DNA of 58,333 bases from a bacterium (GCA_041648665.1 JBAZOP010000007.1:1-58333), one strand, 5' to 3'. Shown: positions 28,096 to 36,310, numbered from the stretch's first letter. Program-made: numbers and translations. Notes: a model not told the origin generated them from the letters alone.

Positions 28096-29068
28096 GGATT
28101 CTCTCCCGGAAGGCCGCGAAGTCGTTCACCCGCGCCTCGGGCGCGTTACTGAACTGGCGCAGGGCGTCGTACTGCCCGCGGTCGCGCAAGAACGACTCGA
28201 CGACGGGCGCCAAGCAATGTCGGCATTTGGGATGGGCGGGGCACCGCGAATCATCCGTCAGTATGGGGAAGTCTTTGTTCTGCCCGGTGATCGAAAAGAC
28301 CTTACCCTGCAAGGGCAAACAAATCGCGCACGCTCCGGTATGCACCGACCACTGCACCAGGTCTTCACCGTATTCGAGTGTCGTCTTCATCACGCCCTCG
28401 GAAGCGGCGAATCGGCTCTCGGTGATCCCGACCATTCGGCCATAGTCCTTGAGGTTGTAGGCCCGCGTCTTCCCGTCTTTGCAGAGGATGTGGATCAGTT
28501 TGCCCTCGGCTGTCTGTTGAAGTTGCTGCTTGAGGACCGGGTCCACATAGGTGCCCAGCCGCCGCACGGCGCCATCTTGCAGTGTCTGAACAATACGCTT
28601 CGACAATTCCTCCGGCCCCAGCCCTTCGATCACGCCCTCGGCGATCTGCGCGGCCAGGGCTTGCTCTTGCACCACTCGCTGCTGCGCGCCGATAAACGCG
28701 CTGCTCACTCCGACCGCGACCGATTGCACTCGCTCGGCGCTCGTCGCCACCATACGCTGCACCAATGCCTCGACGGCCTGGCGGTGAATCTGCGTGAACG
28801 CCGGGAGCGGCTGGCGGTGAGTTTTGGCCGTTTCCGCCATGCCCCGCCGATACCACTGGATCACATTCTGCTCAGCCCAGCGTTGGTGCCCGGCCTCCAG
28901 TTCGGTGAGGATGGTCTGAATCTGCTTGAGGAGTATCCAGCTGCGCCCGCGCTGAAAGTCGGTGGCGGTGGCGGATTGAATGACGCGCATCAGCCGCGCT
29001 TCGGAGTTGCGGTAGAGGCGGCTGATAGTCTCGATCTCGCGGTTAGCGAAGTTCTCCGGGATCGCCAT
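28079..29068 (-). CDS. minor head protein (Mu F/SPP1 gp7-like), 329 aa
   Basis: A long helical N-terminus is followed by W-S-V-H-T-G-A-C-A-I-C-L-P-L-Q-G-K-V-F and C-P-A-H-P-K-C-R-H-C, the cysteine/histidine core of the phage minor capsid protein 2 and Mu-F group that binds near the portal and may be injected with DNA. The order here, after the capsid and connector genes, differs from the usual position next to the portal. Confidence 0.8.
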   Translation of the reverse strand: MAIPENFANREIETISRLYRNSEARLMRVIQSATATDFQRGRSWILLKQIQTILTELEAGHQRWAEQNVIQWYRRGMAETAKTHRQPLPAFTQIHRQAVEALVQRMVATSAERVQSVAVGVSSAFIGAQQRVVQEQALAAQIAEGVIEGLGPEELSKRIVQTLQDGAVRRLGTYVDPVLKQQLQQTAEGKLIHILCKDGKTRAYNLKDYGRMVGITESRFAASEGVMKTTLEYGEDLVQWSVHTGACAICLPLQGKVFSITGQNKDFPILTDDSRCPAHPKCRHCLAPVVESFLRDRGQYDALRQFSNAPEARVNDFAAFRERIHARAA

Positions 29069-29069
29069 C

Positions 29070-29519
29070 TCAGGTCCCCCAGTTCTCTTCGCCCGAATGC
29101 ACTATGTCGGCATTGACGGTATCCGGGTCATCATGCATTCCCTTGCGGAAGGATGGCGGCACCCGGTCGGTGTCCTCTTCCTTCGCCTGCTTGTCAGCCA
29201 CCCCGATTCCGCCCGCATAGATGCCCGCCGTCTGGCCCTGGGCTTTGAGTTTGTCCGCCTTCTCTTCGAGGATTTTCAGCCCGGTCGAGCGATCTTCCGA
29301 CCAGCGGCCAATGCGGAAGTTGGGATTCCGGGCGATGGCTCGGATGATGATGTAGAGGGCTTCGGCGGCAGCGAGATTGACGGTGCCGTAGGTCGCCAGC
29401 AGATAGCCGATCTCCTCGTCAGAGAACAGCCAATCCGCTGGGTCGGTGTCGTCAATCAGGAACCGGACCGCATCCACATCGCTCAGGGACGGGTCGCCCG
29501 AATAGGAATAGGTTGGCAT
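29070..29519 (-). CDS. head-tail adaptor protein, 149 aa
   Basis: The N-terminal V-D-A-V-R-F-L-I-D-D-T-D-P, then F-S-D-E-E-I-G-Y-L-L, and the helical A-A-E-A-L-Y-I-I-I-R-A-I-A match the connector family that attaches under the portal ('vR.li.Dtd......sDeei...l'). The C-terminal third is charged and probably disordered. It follows the zinc-finger gene in a head-completion cluster. Confidence 0.75.
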   Translation of the reverse strand: MPTYSYSGDPSLSDVDAVRFLIDDTDPADWLFSDEEIGYLLATYGTVNLAAAEALYIIIRAIARNPNFRIGRWSEDRSTGLKILEEKADKLKAQGQTAGIYAGGIGVADKQAKEEDTDRVPPSFRKGMHDDPDTVNADIVHSGEENWGT

Positions 29520-29528
29520 CGAAGCCTC

Positions 29529-29885
29529 CTAGGCGGGGGCTGATACCGCCCGCTTCCCGCCGACTGTCCGAAACTTGCCCTGCGAAACATGGTCCGGCCC
29601 CGCGAGCGGCTCGACGCCGACCGGCTCCGGCTCTTCCGGCATCGTCGGTGGCTTGGTGCCTGAATGCTCCCGGGCGGTGTGCGCCCGGACATGGTCTTCG
29701 GAGATGAACTCGCGCTTGCATTTCGGGCAGACGGCGATTTCTTGGCCCTCTTCCAGGTCGGCGACATAACCCTGCGCCGCCAGTTCGCGCAGGTTGACGC
29801 CGCGCCGGGGAATGACCTCGCCGGAGATGCGCTGTTGACCCTCCGAGGACATGGGGATATTGACGATCATCTTAGTTGCGGCCAT
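29529..29885 (-). CDS. C2H2 zinc-finger capsid-cluster protein, 118 aa
   Basis: Residues about 52-74 form a classical finger (C-P-K-C-K-R-E-F, then H-V-R-A-H-T-A-R-E-H). The N-terminus is short and beta-like, and the C-terminus is proline-rich. It sits between major capsid and adaptor genes, so it may be a small structural or morphogenesis protein; its exact role is not known. Confidence 0.65.
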   Translation of the reverse strand: MAATKMIVNIPMSSEGQQRISGEVIPRRGVNLRELAAQGYVADLEEGQEIAVCPKCKREFISEDHVRAHTAREHSGTKPPTMPEEPEPVGVEPLAGPDHVSQGKFRTVGGKRAVSAPA

Positions 29886-29912
29886 TTTGCTCCCTCTCCC
29901 TCCGTTTTGCTT

Positions 29913-29961
29913 GCGGGGGACCCGGTAAGGCTCCGGCCAGAAAGCCTACCGGATCCCCCGC
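29913..29961 (-). other. large hairpin after the major capsid gene
   Basis: A nearly perfect 19-bp stem with a 10-base loop lies just downstream of the capsid stop. No T-run follows on the minus strand, so it is more likely an RNA stabiliser or processing site than a terminator. Such a structure would raise the amount of upstream capsid messenger over the downstream genes. Confidence 0.6.
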
Positions 29962-29981
29962 ACTCCTTTCGGTGGCGCGTC

Positions 29982-30971
29982 TTACACCACGACATTGCGG
30001 AAGAACGCGCCCAGGTCAGCCTCCAGCAACTTCATGTCGGCATAGAAACTGCCGACCAGCCGGTCGAACTTCTCATCCAGGGGCGACCGATACCGCTCCA
30101 TGATGATGTCCAGTCCCTGCCGGTTGCCGCCGGTATAGTTGTAGATGTAGCCCGCCGAGGGCTTCATCAGGGACGGCGCCGGCTGCACATACGCCAGCAG
30201 CGCATGGTTGCCGAGAATCCCCTGATAGACCACGGGCGCGCCGCGCTCAATGGTGTTGGTGTAGACGGCCCGACCGACCACGACCTTGTCCAGACCGAAG
30301 ATCGAGGCCACCATCGGCTCGGTGAGCACCGGCACCGCTTGCACATACTGGTAGCGGGCCACCAAGGTCGGGTGATGCTTCAGGTAGCGCCAGGCGTTCT
30401 TGCCCAGCACCAGGACATTGGGCTGGAAGCCGGTCATCGTCCAGACCGCGATCTTCGCCGCCTCGATGTCCTGAATGGGGGTCGAGTTCACATAGTCGCT
30501 CCAGATCCGAACCTGGCCCGCTGCCGGAGCCCCGGCGACACCCAGATATTCGGTCGTCCAGAGGCCGGTGGCGAAGAAGTTCTGCGCCCACCAGAGGTCC
30601 CGCCGGATGCGCAACACCTGAGTCACAAACTCGGTGCCGTCGCGGTCCAGGTTGATCGGCACATCCGCGTTATCGCGGAGTTCGTCGGGGATGTCAATGT
30701 GCCAGGCCCATTCCCGGCAGGAGTAAGTCTCCTCAGTGTTGACCGTGAAGCCACCGCCCTGAGACTCCTTACCAGGCGCCCGGGGACGCGCGTCGTCACG
30801 GAAGAACGCCTCGCGCGGGTACTGCAGGATGCGGTCGGACAGTTTCTTGACGCCGACCGTGGGGAACACCTGCGGGGCGACGAACGCAGATTCATCCAGG
30901 ATGAATTTCTGCGCCATCTCCGTACACAGTTGATCAACATGCACATCTCTTACATCGGGTTGCCCAGGCAT
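29982..30971 (-). CDS. major capsid protein (HK97 fold, E-like), 329 aa
   Basis: The features of the lambda E-like group are visible: V-F-P-T-V-G-V at residues about 35-41, then Y-S-C-R-E-W-A-W-H-I-D-I-P-D and the late L-D-I-I-M-E-R-Y-R-S-P domain. The size fits an uncleaved capsid protein without a long delta domain, which agrees with a separate scaffold gene. GGAGGGGAGGTAAG precedes the ATG, as expected for the most abundant product. Confidence 0.9.
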   Translation of the reverse strand: MPGQPDVRDVHVDQLCTEMAQKFILDESAFVAPQVFPTVGVKKLSDRILQYPREAFFRDDARPRAPGKESQGGGFTVNTEETYSCREWAWHIDIPDELRDNADVPINLDRDGTEFVTQVLRIRRDLWWAQNFFATGLWTTEYLGVAGAPAAGQVRIWSDYVNSTPIQDIEAAKIAVWTMTGFQPNVLVLGKNAWRYLKHHPTLVARYQYVQAVPVLTEPMVASIFGLDKVVVGRAVYTNTIERGAPVVYQGILGNHALLAYVQPAPSLMKPSAGYIYNYTGGNRQGLDIIMERYRSPLDEKFDRLVGSFYADMKLLEADLGAFFRNVVV

Positions 30972-30974
30972 CGC

Positions 30975-31367
30975 TTACCTCCCCTCCCGCCACGGATTGT
31001 TGCAGCCGACCAGAACGGTCACCAACTCTGCGTTCGTCGGCGTCGCGGAAAGCGCGCCTCCGTCCAGCAGTTGGCCGCCCACCCAGTCGGTCGCGCCGGG
31101 CGTCACCAGATGGCCATTGGTGTCGGAGGCCCAAGACGCGCCGGCAAGCAGGTCCTCGCCCAGCACCGCCTTGCTCTTGCCCTCCACCATCACATTGGCC
31201 CATTCGCCCGTATTGGGCTTGTTCTGCAGGATGCCCACCGGCTTCTCACCATCGCCGCAAAGGACGACGGTGTGGTTGCCGCTGAGTTTCACCGCGTGGT
31301 ACTGATTCAGGCGCAGGTCTGCGCCTGCGATACAGGTGATCTCGAACAGTGGTTGCTCAGAGGCCAT
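30975..31367 (-). CDS. DUF2190-type capsid decoration protein, 130 aa
   Basis: A beta-barrel pattern (H-A-V-K-L-S-G-N-H-T-V-V-L-C-G, G-I-L-Q-N-K-P, G-E-W-A-N-V-M-V-E-G) and W-A-S-D-T-N-G-H-L are typical of DUF2190, which binds the capsid surface as a decoration or stabilising protein. It is just upstream of the major capsid gene, separated by three bases. Confidence 0.8.
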   Translation of the reverse strand: MASEQPLFEITCIAGADLRLNQYHAVKLSGNHTVVLCGDGEKPVGILQNKPNTGEWANVMVEGKSKAVLGEDLLAGASWASDTNGHLVTPGATDWVGGQLLDGGALSATPTNAELVTVLVGCNNPWREGR

Positions 31368-31370
31368 CTC

Positions 31371-32225
31371 TTACCTCCCTCCGATCTTTTCAGCGCGATA
31401 CTTGTCGTAGAGCGCGGGCTCGTCGGCGAAGACCTTGGCGAGAGCCTGATCGAACGGCAACTTGCCGCCTTCGCTCTTCTCGACCAGGGCATTGGCCCGG
31501 GCCATCACATCCTCGACCACGGAACCGGGCGGGTTCGCTCCGGCACTATCCTTGCCGATCTCTCCGGTCGCGGCTTTGGTCATCGCTTCCTCGCGCTCCC
31601 AGGACTTCTGGAGTTCCTCGGCCACCTTGGGATCGGTCGCCTCGGCCTTCAGGATGATCTCCGCCCGCTCTTCCGGCTTGCCCGGCAAGTGCGGGAACTG
31701 CGCCGCGATGGTTGCGGCCCGCTCTTTGACGGCGACCTGGTGTTCCAGGCCGGCGACCTTGCCCTCAGCCGCCGCCACCTTCTCGTCCGCGGACTTGGTG
31801 ATCTCGGCGACCTGGGCTGCAACGCCCTCGTCAACCGATTTCTTGATCTCGGCCGCGATGTCTTCCGCGCTCTTGGTCACCGCTTCTCCATGACCGAACC
31901 CGGCTGCAGCCGCCAGCGACTTCAGAATCTGCTCTCCGATCTCGTCCTTGTAGGCGCTCAGCATCCGCAGCGAGGCGCGGACGGCGTTCTTCGCCTTGTC
32001 GGAGATCGTCGCCGACTTCTCGATGTCGGCCAGCAGTTCGTCCTCGTTGGCCGCAGCCTGATTCAGCGTGTCTTCGAACGCTTGCACGGCTTCCTCGTTA
32101 CTGAGGAAATCTGGCATGACTCTTTCACCTCCCCTTTCCGACTTCATTAGGAGCCATCGTCTCCTGTTGGCTGGTCTTCCGACCAGGTGGACTTGACGCA
32201 CCTGCAGGTCTTTGAGTTGGGCCAA
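31371..32225 (-). CDS. scaffold protein with XkdF-like N-terminus, 284 aa
   Basis: A TTG at 32225 follows AAGGAGGTGAGGCA, stronger than any other candidate. The N-terminal V-H-L-V-G-R-P-A-N-R-R-R-W-L-L-M-K matches the start of XkdF-like protease proteins; the rest is a long coiled coil rich in A, E and K, as in scaffold proteins that shape the capsid and then leave. The first half of the coiled coil has repeated A-E-I-x-K-S units. It lies directly after the terminator pair 32262-32449. Confidence 0.75.
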   Translation of the reverse strand: MAQLKDLQVRQVHLVGRPANRRRWLLMKSERGGERVMPDFLSNEEAVQAFEDTLNQAAANEDELLADIEKSATISDKAKNAVRASLRMLSAYKDEIGEQILKSLAAAAGFGHGEAVTKSAEDIAAEIKKSVDEGVAAQVAEITKSADEKVAAAEGKVAGLEHQVAVKERAATIAAQFPHLPGKPEERAEIILKAEATDPKVAEELQKSWEREEAMTKAATGEIGKDSAGANPPGSVVEDVMARANALVEKSEGGKLPFDQALAKVFADEPALYDKYRAEKIGGR

Positions 32226-32261
32226 ATGCCTCACCTCCTTAGCCGCCCGGGCCGGACCAAC

Positions 32262-32328
32262 AAAAAAAACGGCCCAGGCACCTGATGGTGCTTGGACCGT
32301 TCGGTCCTTTCCCTGGCCCGTTCGGGCC
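32262..32328 (-). terminator. three-hairpin terminator element, copy 2
   Basis: Minus strand: GGCCC/GGGCC and GGACC/GGTCC hairpins with GAAC loops, a GCACC-ATCA-GGTGC hairpin, then GGGCCGTTTTTTTT. It is the best T-run of the three copies and lies just before the scaffold start. Confidence 0.65.
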
Positions 32329-32347
32329 ATTGGTACGCTATTCAGTT

Positions 32348-32374
32348 GTCATTCCCCCCGTACGGGGGAATCCA
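32348..32374. repeat. ATTCCC...GGGAAT palindrome
   Basis: GTCATTCCCCCCGTACGGGG... forms a perfect palindrome with GGGGGAATCC between the two terminator copies. Its flank TGACAACTGAATAGCG (minus strand) recurs beside the copies at 24.2 and 47.3 kb. Confidence 0.7.
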
Positions 32375-32376
32375 GG

Positions 32377-32449
32377 AAAACAAAAGAACGGCCCAGGTAT
32401 CTTTCGATACACCAGACCGTTCGGTCTTCATCGGCCCGTTCGGGCCGTC
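32377..32449 (-). terminator. three-hairpin terminator element, copy 3
   Basis: As copy 2, but the third hairpin is GTATC-GAAA-GATAC with a GNRA tetraloop, followed by GGGCCGTTCTTTTG. Covariation of the third stem between copies (AAGC/GCTT, GCACC/GGTGC, GTATC/GATAC) supports a real RNA structure. Confidence 0.6.
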
Positions 32450-32474
32450 GCTCACTATGCAACTGTCAATCTAC

Positions 32475-32783
32475 CTATAGCATACCACTCGCCGGTTTGT
32501 CAAGACCCTGCCGGCTATTTTTTTTCCACTCAGGCAAGGCGCCCCGCTCGATGATCCGGTAGGCAATCTCTCCCGCGTGATTGAATGAATACTCGGCGAT
32601 GGTCTTGCAGTCGCGGCACCGCATCTCCACCGTCGCCTCTCCGGCGACTGACTTGAACAGAACCCGGTCGCAGACGGGGCAACGCAGCACCCGCATCTTT
32701 GGTTGCGTGGCGGCTGGGCGGGTCGGGGCCGTCACCTCGGCGCCGCGCAGGGGAACGGGCGGCGTGACATCGGTCATCCGCAT
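32475..32783 (-). CDS. Com-like zinc-ribbon protein, 102 aa
   Basis: Starting at M-R-M-T-D-V-T-P, the middle has L-R-C-P-V-C-D-R-V-L-F-K and M-R-C-R-D-C-K-T, the two knuckles of the Mu Com family, which binds mRNA and activates translation of mom. The N-terminus is proline-rich. It is placed between the sugar-modification island and the scaffold gene and just before the terminator pair, so an RNA-binding role there is possible. Confidence 0.7.
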   Translation of the reverse strand: MRMTDVTPPVPLRGAEVTAPTRPAATQPKMRVLRCPVCDRVLFKSVAGEATVEMRCRDCKTIAEYSFNHAGEIAYRIIERGALPEWKKNSRQGLDKPASGML

Positions 32784-33511
32784 AGCGGGCACCTCGCCCG
32801 ATGCCGGGCCAGTTTTTCTTCGTCCATCAGGTGGTCGCAAATGATCGGCAGATAGGCCGCTCGAAATCCCGCCCGCTTCGCCATCACCCCAAACCCCACA
32901 TCCTCCCCTAGTGGATGGTCGGCGAACATTGCCGCCTCCAGGATTTCCCGCGAATAGTAAGCCACCGCGCCCACACAATCCGCCTCGCCGATCCCGAACA
33001 GAACGGGTGGGAATCGCCGAATGGCCGTCAGTTCACAACTCGGCTTCTCGGCGATGTTGAACGCATTGTAGTATTTCTGCTGGGCCAGGCCGGCGGAAGC
33101 ATTGTCAACCAGCGCGCCGACCCAGGGCCGCTCGGCAGCCAGTAGCCCTTTCAGGAGACCCGCCGGCACCATAATGTCCGAGTCCACATTGAGCAAACCA
33201 TCAGCCGGCTCGCAGCCGGGCAACCTTTGACTTAGAGTGACCAGGCGATTCCGCAGTCGAGCCAGCCGGGCGGTATGCTGCTCTAGGCGGCAGCCGTGGC
33301 CATGCAGGTAAGGAAGGCTGTCGTCCTTGACGCAGTGAAAGAGCGGATTCGGCAAGTGCTTCGCCACCAGGTCCATTTCCCAGCCCTCCGGGTTGTCGAG
33401 GACGAACCGCCAGGAGATGTCCAGGCCGGAGACCTCCAGCGCGGCCAAGTGCTTGAGCCAGCATTCCGTGATCTTTCGCCGTCCGCGAATCAGACCACCG
33501 ACCGTTATCAT
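32774..33511 (-). CDS. glycosyltransferase (GT-A type), 245 aa
   Basis: Residues 109-114 (N-V-D-S-D-I) are a DxD-type metal and nucleotide-sugar site; upstream lies a Rossmann-like start (M-I-T-V-G-G-L-I-R-G-R-R-K) and downstream G-E-D-V-G-F-G, an acceptor/catalytic-base region. It probably moves a sugar from a nucleotide donor to a protein or glycan. It begins in the stop of the methyltransferase gene (ATGA) and is the last gene of the island. Confidence 0.8.
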   Translation of the reverse strand: MITVGGLIRGRRKITECWLKHLAALEVSGLDISWRFVLDNPEGWEMDLVAKHLPNPLFHCVKDDSLPYLHGHGCRLEQHTARLARLRNRLVTLSQRLPGCEPADGLLNVDSDIMVPAGLLKGLLAAERPWVGALVDNASAGLAQQKYYNAFNIAEKPSCELTAIRRFPPVLFGIGEADCVGAVAYYSREILEAAMFADHPLGEDVGFGVMAKRAGFRAAYLPIICDHLMDEEKLARHRARCPLCG

Positions 33512-34038
33512 GCCTTGCCGCCCTTCTCCCACCGCTCCCTCCAGTTCGCGCAGTCCTGGTGGCGCGCCAATAGTTCCGGGTCATCGCGCTTATAGGCGGC
33601 CAACTCCCAATGCAGGTATAGGTTGCTGTGAAAATAGTCCACGGTGATGAACCGCGCTTTGCTGTAGTAGGCATAGTCATGATTCGGATAGGTGAAGGCC
33701 ATGGTGTTGGGGTGCCAGGCATTGCGGTGGGTCGGGTCCGCCCAGCAATCGGGGTTGCTCTGGAAGTTCGGCGCTTCGATGATCGCCACCGCCCCATGTT
33801 TCAGGACCCGCCAGAGTTCCTGAATCGGGAACATCTTGTCGAAAGCGTGTTCCAGGACATGGATCGCCTCAGCGCCATCGAAGTAATCATTCGGCCAGGG
33901 CCAGGGCTGGTTGATGTCCATGACGCAGTTGACGCCGGGCAAAGCGACGATGTCCGCGTTCACCCACACTTCGACCTGAGCGTGGGCATCGCCCATCTTT
34001 GTCTTCCGTCCGCACCCCAAATTGAGATAGCGATTCAC
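33508..34038 (-). CDS. SAM-dependent methyltransferase, 176 aa
   Basis: A GTG start overlaps the upstream stop (GTGA). Y-L-N-L-G-C-G-R-K is SAM-binding motif I, and H-V-L-E-H lies at motif IV. The sequence resembles small-molecule and sugar methyltransferases ('LNLGCG...'). It is paired with a second methyltransferase directly upstream, so they may act on neighbouring positions of one glycan. Confidence 0.82.
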   Translation of the reverse strand: MNRYLNLGCGRKTKMGDAHAQVEVWVNADIVALPGVNCVMDINQPWPWPNDYFDGAEAIHVLEHAFDKMFPIQELWRVLKHGAVAIIEAPNFQSNPDCWADPTHRNAWHPNTMAFTYPNHDYAYYSKARFITVDYFHSNLYLHWELAAYKRDDPELLARHQDCANWRERWEKGGKA

Positions 34039-34535
34039 TTGACTACCTCCAGGACGACCCGCATGGACTCGATGACATTGAGTTCGTGGAAGATCGCCGC
34101 CTGCCGCTCGTGTTCCGGGCGAGATCCCCAGTCGCCGCACCAACTCAGTTTCACCGACACTTTGCGAAATGTCGCGGCAATCGCATCCGCCGTGCTCTGG
34201 CGCAATGCCGGATCGCAGAAGAAATCGAATGTCCATTCCGTGAAGTTCAGCCGGTGATAAGGATTGCCCAGGTGCGGCGTGTGCGTCGCATAGGGCACCC
34301 AGATATGCACCTTCGCGCCCGGGCGGGCGATGCGCCAGATTTCCTGCATCACCGGCGGCAGGTACGCCAGATGCTCCAGCACGCCCGAAGCGTGAATCTC
34401 GTCGAAGGTGTCGTCGCAGAACGGCCAGGGGAAGCGGTTCAGGTCGTGGATGACATCGGCTACCGACCTCGGAGAGACATCCACATTCACCGCATCCGGC
34501 ATTTTCGCGGGCCCACAACCCAAGTTCAGTTTCAT
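34035..34535 (-). CDS. SAM-dependent methyltransferase, 166 aa
   Basis: It starts M-K-L-N-L-G-C-G-P-A (motif I) and has the S-G-V-L-E-H-L motif of class I methyltransferases; D-V-S-P and D-L-N-R-F-P-W match the acidic SAM loop. The end (L-E-V-V-K) couples into the next gene by GTGA. Confidence 0.82.
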   Translation of the reverse strand: MKLNLGCGPAKMPDAVNVDVSPRSVADVIHDLNRFPWPFCDDTFDEIHASGVLEHLAYLPPVMQEIWRIARPGAKVHIWVPYATHTPHLGNPYHRLNFTEWTFDFFCDPALRQSTADAIAATFRKVSVKLSWCGDWGSRPEHERQAAIFHELNVIESMRVVLEVVK

Positions 34536-34551
34536 GCTACCGGCTCCAGTT

Positions 34552-34986
34552 TCATCTGCTCTGCGGCTCCCATTGATATTCGATTTCTGGGTCAAAGGGG
34601 TCCTTCCTCAGTTCGTCTGGGTTCTCTCGCTCATAATGCTCGGTCGGGATATTGAGGATGTAGCACGGGTCGCCGCCCAAAGCGGTGAATCCATGCCAGA
34701 TACCGGGCGGGACCTGGAGCAGTTTCGGCTCCAGTTCACTCAGAATGACCGTCTGGCTTCTATGACCATCCCATAGCCCAACCTTCGCCGCGCCCTTGAC
34801 CAGACAGAGGTTGTCGGTCTGCTTCTCGTGGCAATGCCATGCCTTGACGATGCCAGGGTTGCAGGTGGTCAGGTAGACCTGGCCGAACTTGACGAACTCC
34901 TCGTCGTCGTCCCGGAGGATCTCCATCAGGTATCCGCGCTCATCCAGATGGCGCACCAGTGCTCTGATCTTCACGCCCTCGATCAT
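34552..34986 (-). CDS. RmlC-like sugar epimerase (cupin), 144 aa
   Basis: The pattern V-K-A-W-H-C-H-E-K-Q-T-D, V-G-L-W-D, P-P-G-I-W-H-G-F and the end P-F-D-P matches dTDP-4-dehydrorhamnose 3,5-epimerase and close cupins, which change the stereochemistry of nucleotide-bound deoxysugars. The histidines near residues 50 and 52 and 98 are the likely active-site residues. The glucose-activating enzymes are not in this genome, so the donor must come from the host. Confidence 0.8.
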   Translation of the reverse strand: MIEGVKIRALVRHLDERGYLMEILRDDDEEFVKFGQVYLTTCNPGIVKAWHCHEKQTDNLCLVKGAAKVGLWDGHRSQTVILSELEPKLLQVPPGIWHGFTALGGDPCYILNIPTEHYERENPDELRKDPFDPEIEYQWEPQSR

Positions 34987-35327
34987 GCCGCTTCCTTTTT
35001 TGCCCTGGGGCAGAGATAGTTTCGACAGAATCGTGGCCTGAAAGTGTAGTTCCGGCATCGGCCCAGCTTTGGGTTGTACAACCGGCATCTAAACACGGGC
35101 GGCTTCCCTTTGCCTCGCGGAATCAGGAGGCAGTGCTTGACGACCCACCAACGGTCTCCCTTCTTCAGCCTCCCCACCTGAACTTCCGCTTGCCACTCAC
35201 GGAATCTCCGCGCTGAGAGCCGCGGTCTACCTGGGCTCGCGGTGCCGCCCGTCAGTGGGAAGTCTTGGCAGCACTTCCCCTTGCATCGTCGGCACAGAGT
35301 CGAAAGATTGGTTTCGAGTGGAGTCAA
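34983..35327 (-). CDS. YkgJ-family Cys-cluster protein, 114 aa
   Basis: A TTG start overlaps the upstream stop (TTGA). The N-terminal C-R-R-C-K-G-K-C-C pattern (CxxCxxxCC) and later cysteines (H-C-L-L, F-R-C-R-L, R-C-R-N-Y, F-C-R-N-Y-L-C) match the YkgJ/UPF0153 family thought to bind zinc or iron. These proteins are rarely near glycosyltransferases in phages; a metal-dependent step on the glycan is only a guess. Confidence 0.75.
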   Translation of the reverse strand: MTPLETNLSTLCRRCKGKCCQDFPLTGGTASPGRPRLSARRFREWQAEVQVGRLKKGDRWWVVKHCLLIPRGKGKPPVFRCRLYNPKLGRCRNYTFRPRFCRNYLCPRAKKEAA

Positions 35328-36310
35328 GTCAACTCCCCCGGCTTGGCTTTGCCGTCCATCGCCGCCAAGATGCGCTGCAGACGATGGGCATAGGTGTGGT
35401 TCTCCCACACGAACAGTACCCCGATAGTCGCCATTGCCACCGCCACACCCGGCTCATTCAGCAGCAGTCGCACATGCGCCATCGTTTCCTCTCGGCTGCC
35501 TGTCCAGCGGAAGTGCACTCCATTGCGAAAACCCAGGGGCTCATAGGCATCTGAATGGGCGGCCAGGAATGGCTTTTCGCAGGCCAGCGCCTCGTAGGTG
35601 CGCATCGAGGTCATGGTCGTCTGGTGTGTCTGGCAGTTCAGGCCGAGCGCGATTCTGCCCTTCGGGTAGAACTTGGTCACATCATAGCAGGAGGTCGCGC
35701 CCTTCCAGTGAGCCGAGAAGGGTTCCGGCCAGCAGCAGGTCCCGTCAGGGTTGGCATAGGCAAAGAGCGCGAGTGAGTGACCGGCCAGGATGATGGGCGT
35801 GATCAGGTTGGAGACCGCCTCCACCCGGGTCTCATAGGGGTAGTAATTGGCGATTAGGACAAAATCGGCCGCGTCCGGTTCGGTCGGCAGCGGGTAGTGC
35901 ATCGCGGGCTGGCAGGCCAGCGGCAGCCACCAAACCTTCTCGTGGCCGAGGAATTGCCGGTAGCCCGGAATCATTTCCCGGTCGCTGGTGAACACGAAAT
36001 CGAAGCCGCGCGCCTGCTCCCGGAAGTGCTCGAAATGATTCGGGTCTTCGATGGTGTGCCAAACGGTCGGGATTCCATGCCGCCGGCATTCCACCAGGGC
36101 TTGCCGCTGGAAACTCTCGATCCCTGCGCCATAGGCGTCCGCGCAATTCATCGAATAGGCGAACACCGGCCCCTGCCCGGCGGCGTAGGCCAGCGTTTCG
36201 CGCCAGGGCTCATCGGGCGCCAGTCGAATCGCCTCCCATTCCGGCGCCCAATAGGGCGCCATGAAGTCAGCCGCGAAGACGACTACGCGGGGGCGGGACT
36301 GCTCGGTCAT
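35324..36310 (-). CDS. CgeB-like glycosyltransferase (GT-B), 328 aa
   Basis: The C-terminal half carries S-M-R-T-Y-E-A-L-A-C-E-K-P and G-x-x-N-G-V-H-F-R-W, the nucleotide-binding region of CgeB/glycosyl-transferase-group-1 proteins. The N-terminal Rossmann half starts R-V-V-V-F-A-A-D-F. GT-B enzymes of this kind need no metal. It overlaps the upstream GT2 gene by 44 bases. Confidence 0.78.
   Translation of the reverse strand: MTEQSRPRVVVFAADFMAPYWAPEWEAIRLAPDEPWRETLAYAAGQGPVFAYSMNCADAYGAGIESFQRQALVECRRHGIPTVWHTIEDPNHFEHFREQARGFDFVFTSDREMIPGYRQFLGHEKVWWLPLACQPAMHYPLPTEPDAADFVLIANYYPYETRVEAVSNLITPIILAGHSLALFAYANPDGTCCWPEPFSAHWKGATSCYDVTKFYPKGRIALGLNCQTHQTTMTSMRTYEALACEKPFLAAHSDAYEPLGFRNGVHFRWTGSREETMAHVRLLLNEPGVAVAMATIGVLFVWENHTYAHRLQRILAAMDGKAKPGELT

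Noticed and set aside
29664..32150. 828-codon open frame on the plus strand across the capsid genes
   Set aside because: It lies opposite well-supported scaffold, decoration and capsid genes. G+C-rich coding DNA often leaves a long open antisense frame; the translation is rich in R, H and L with no domain and no ribosome site.
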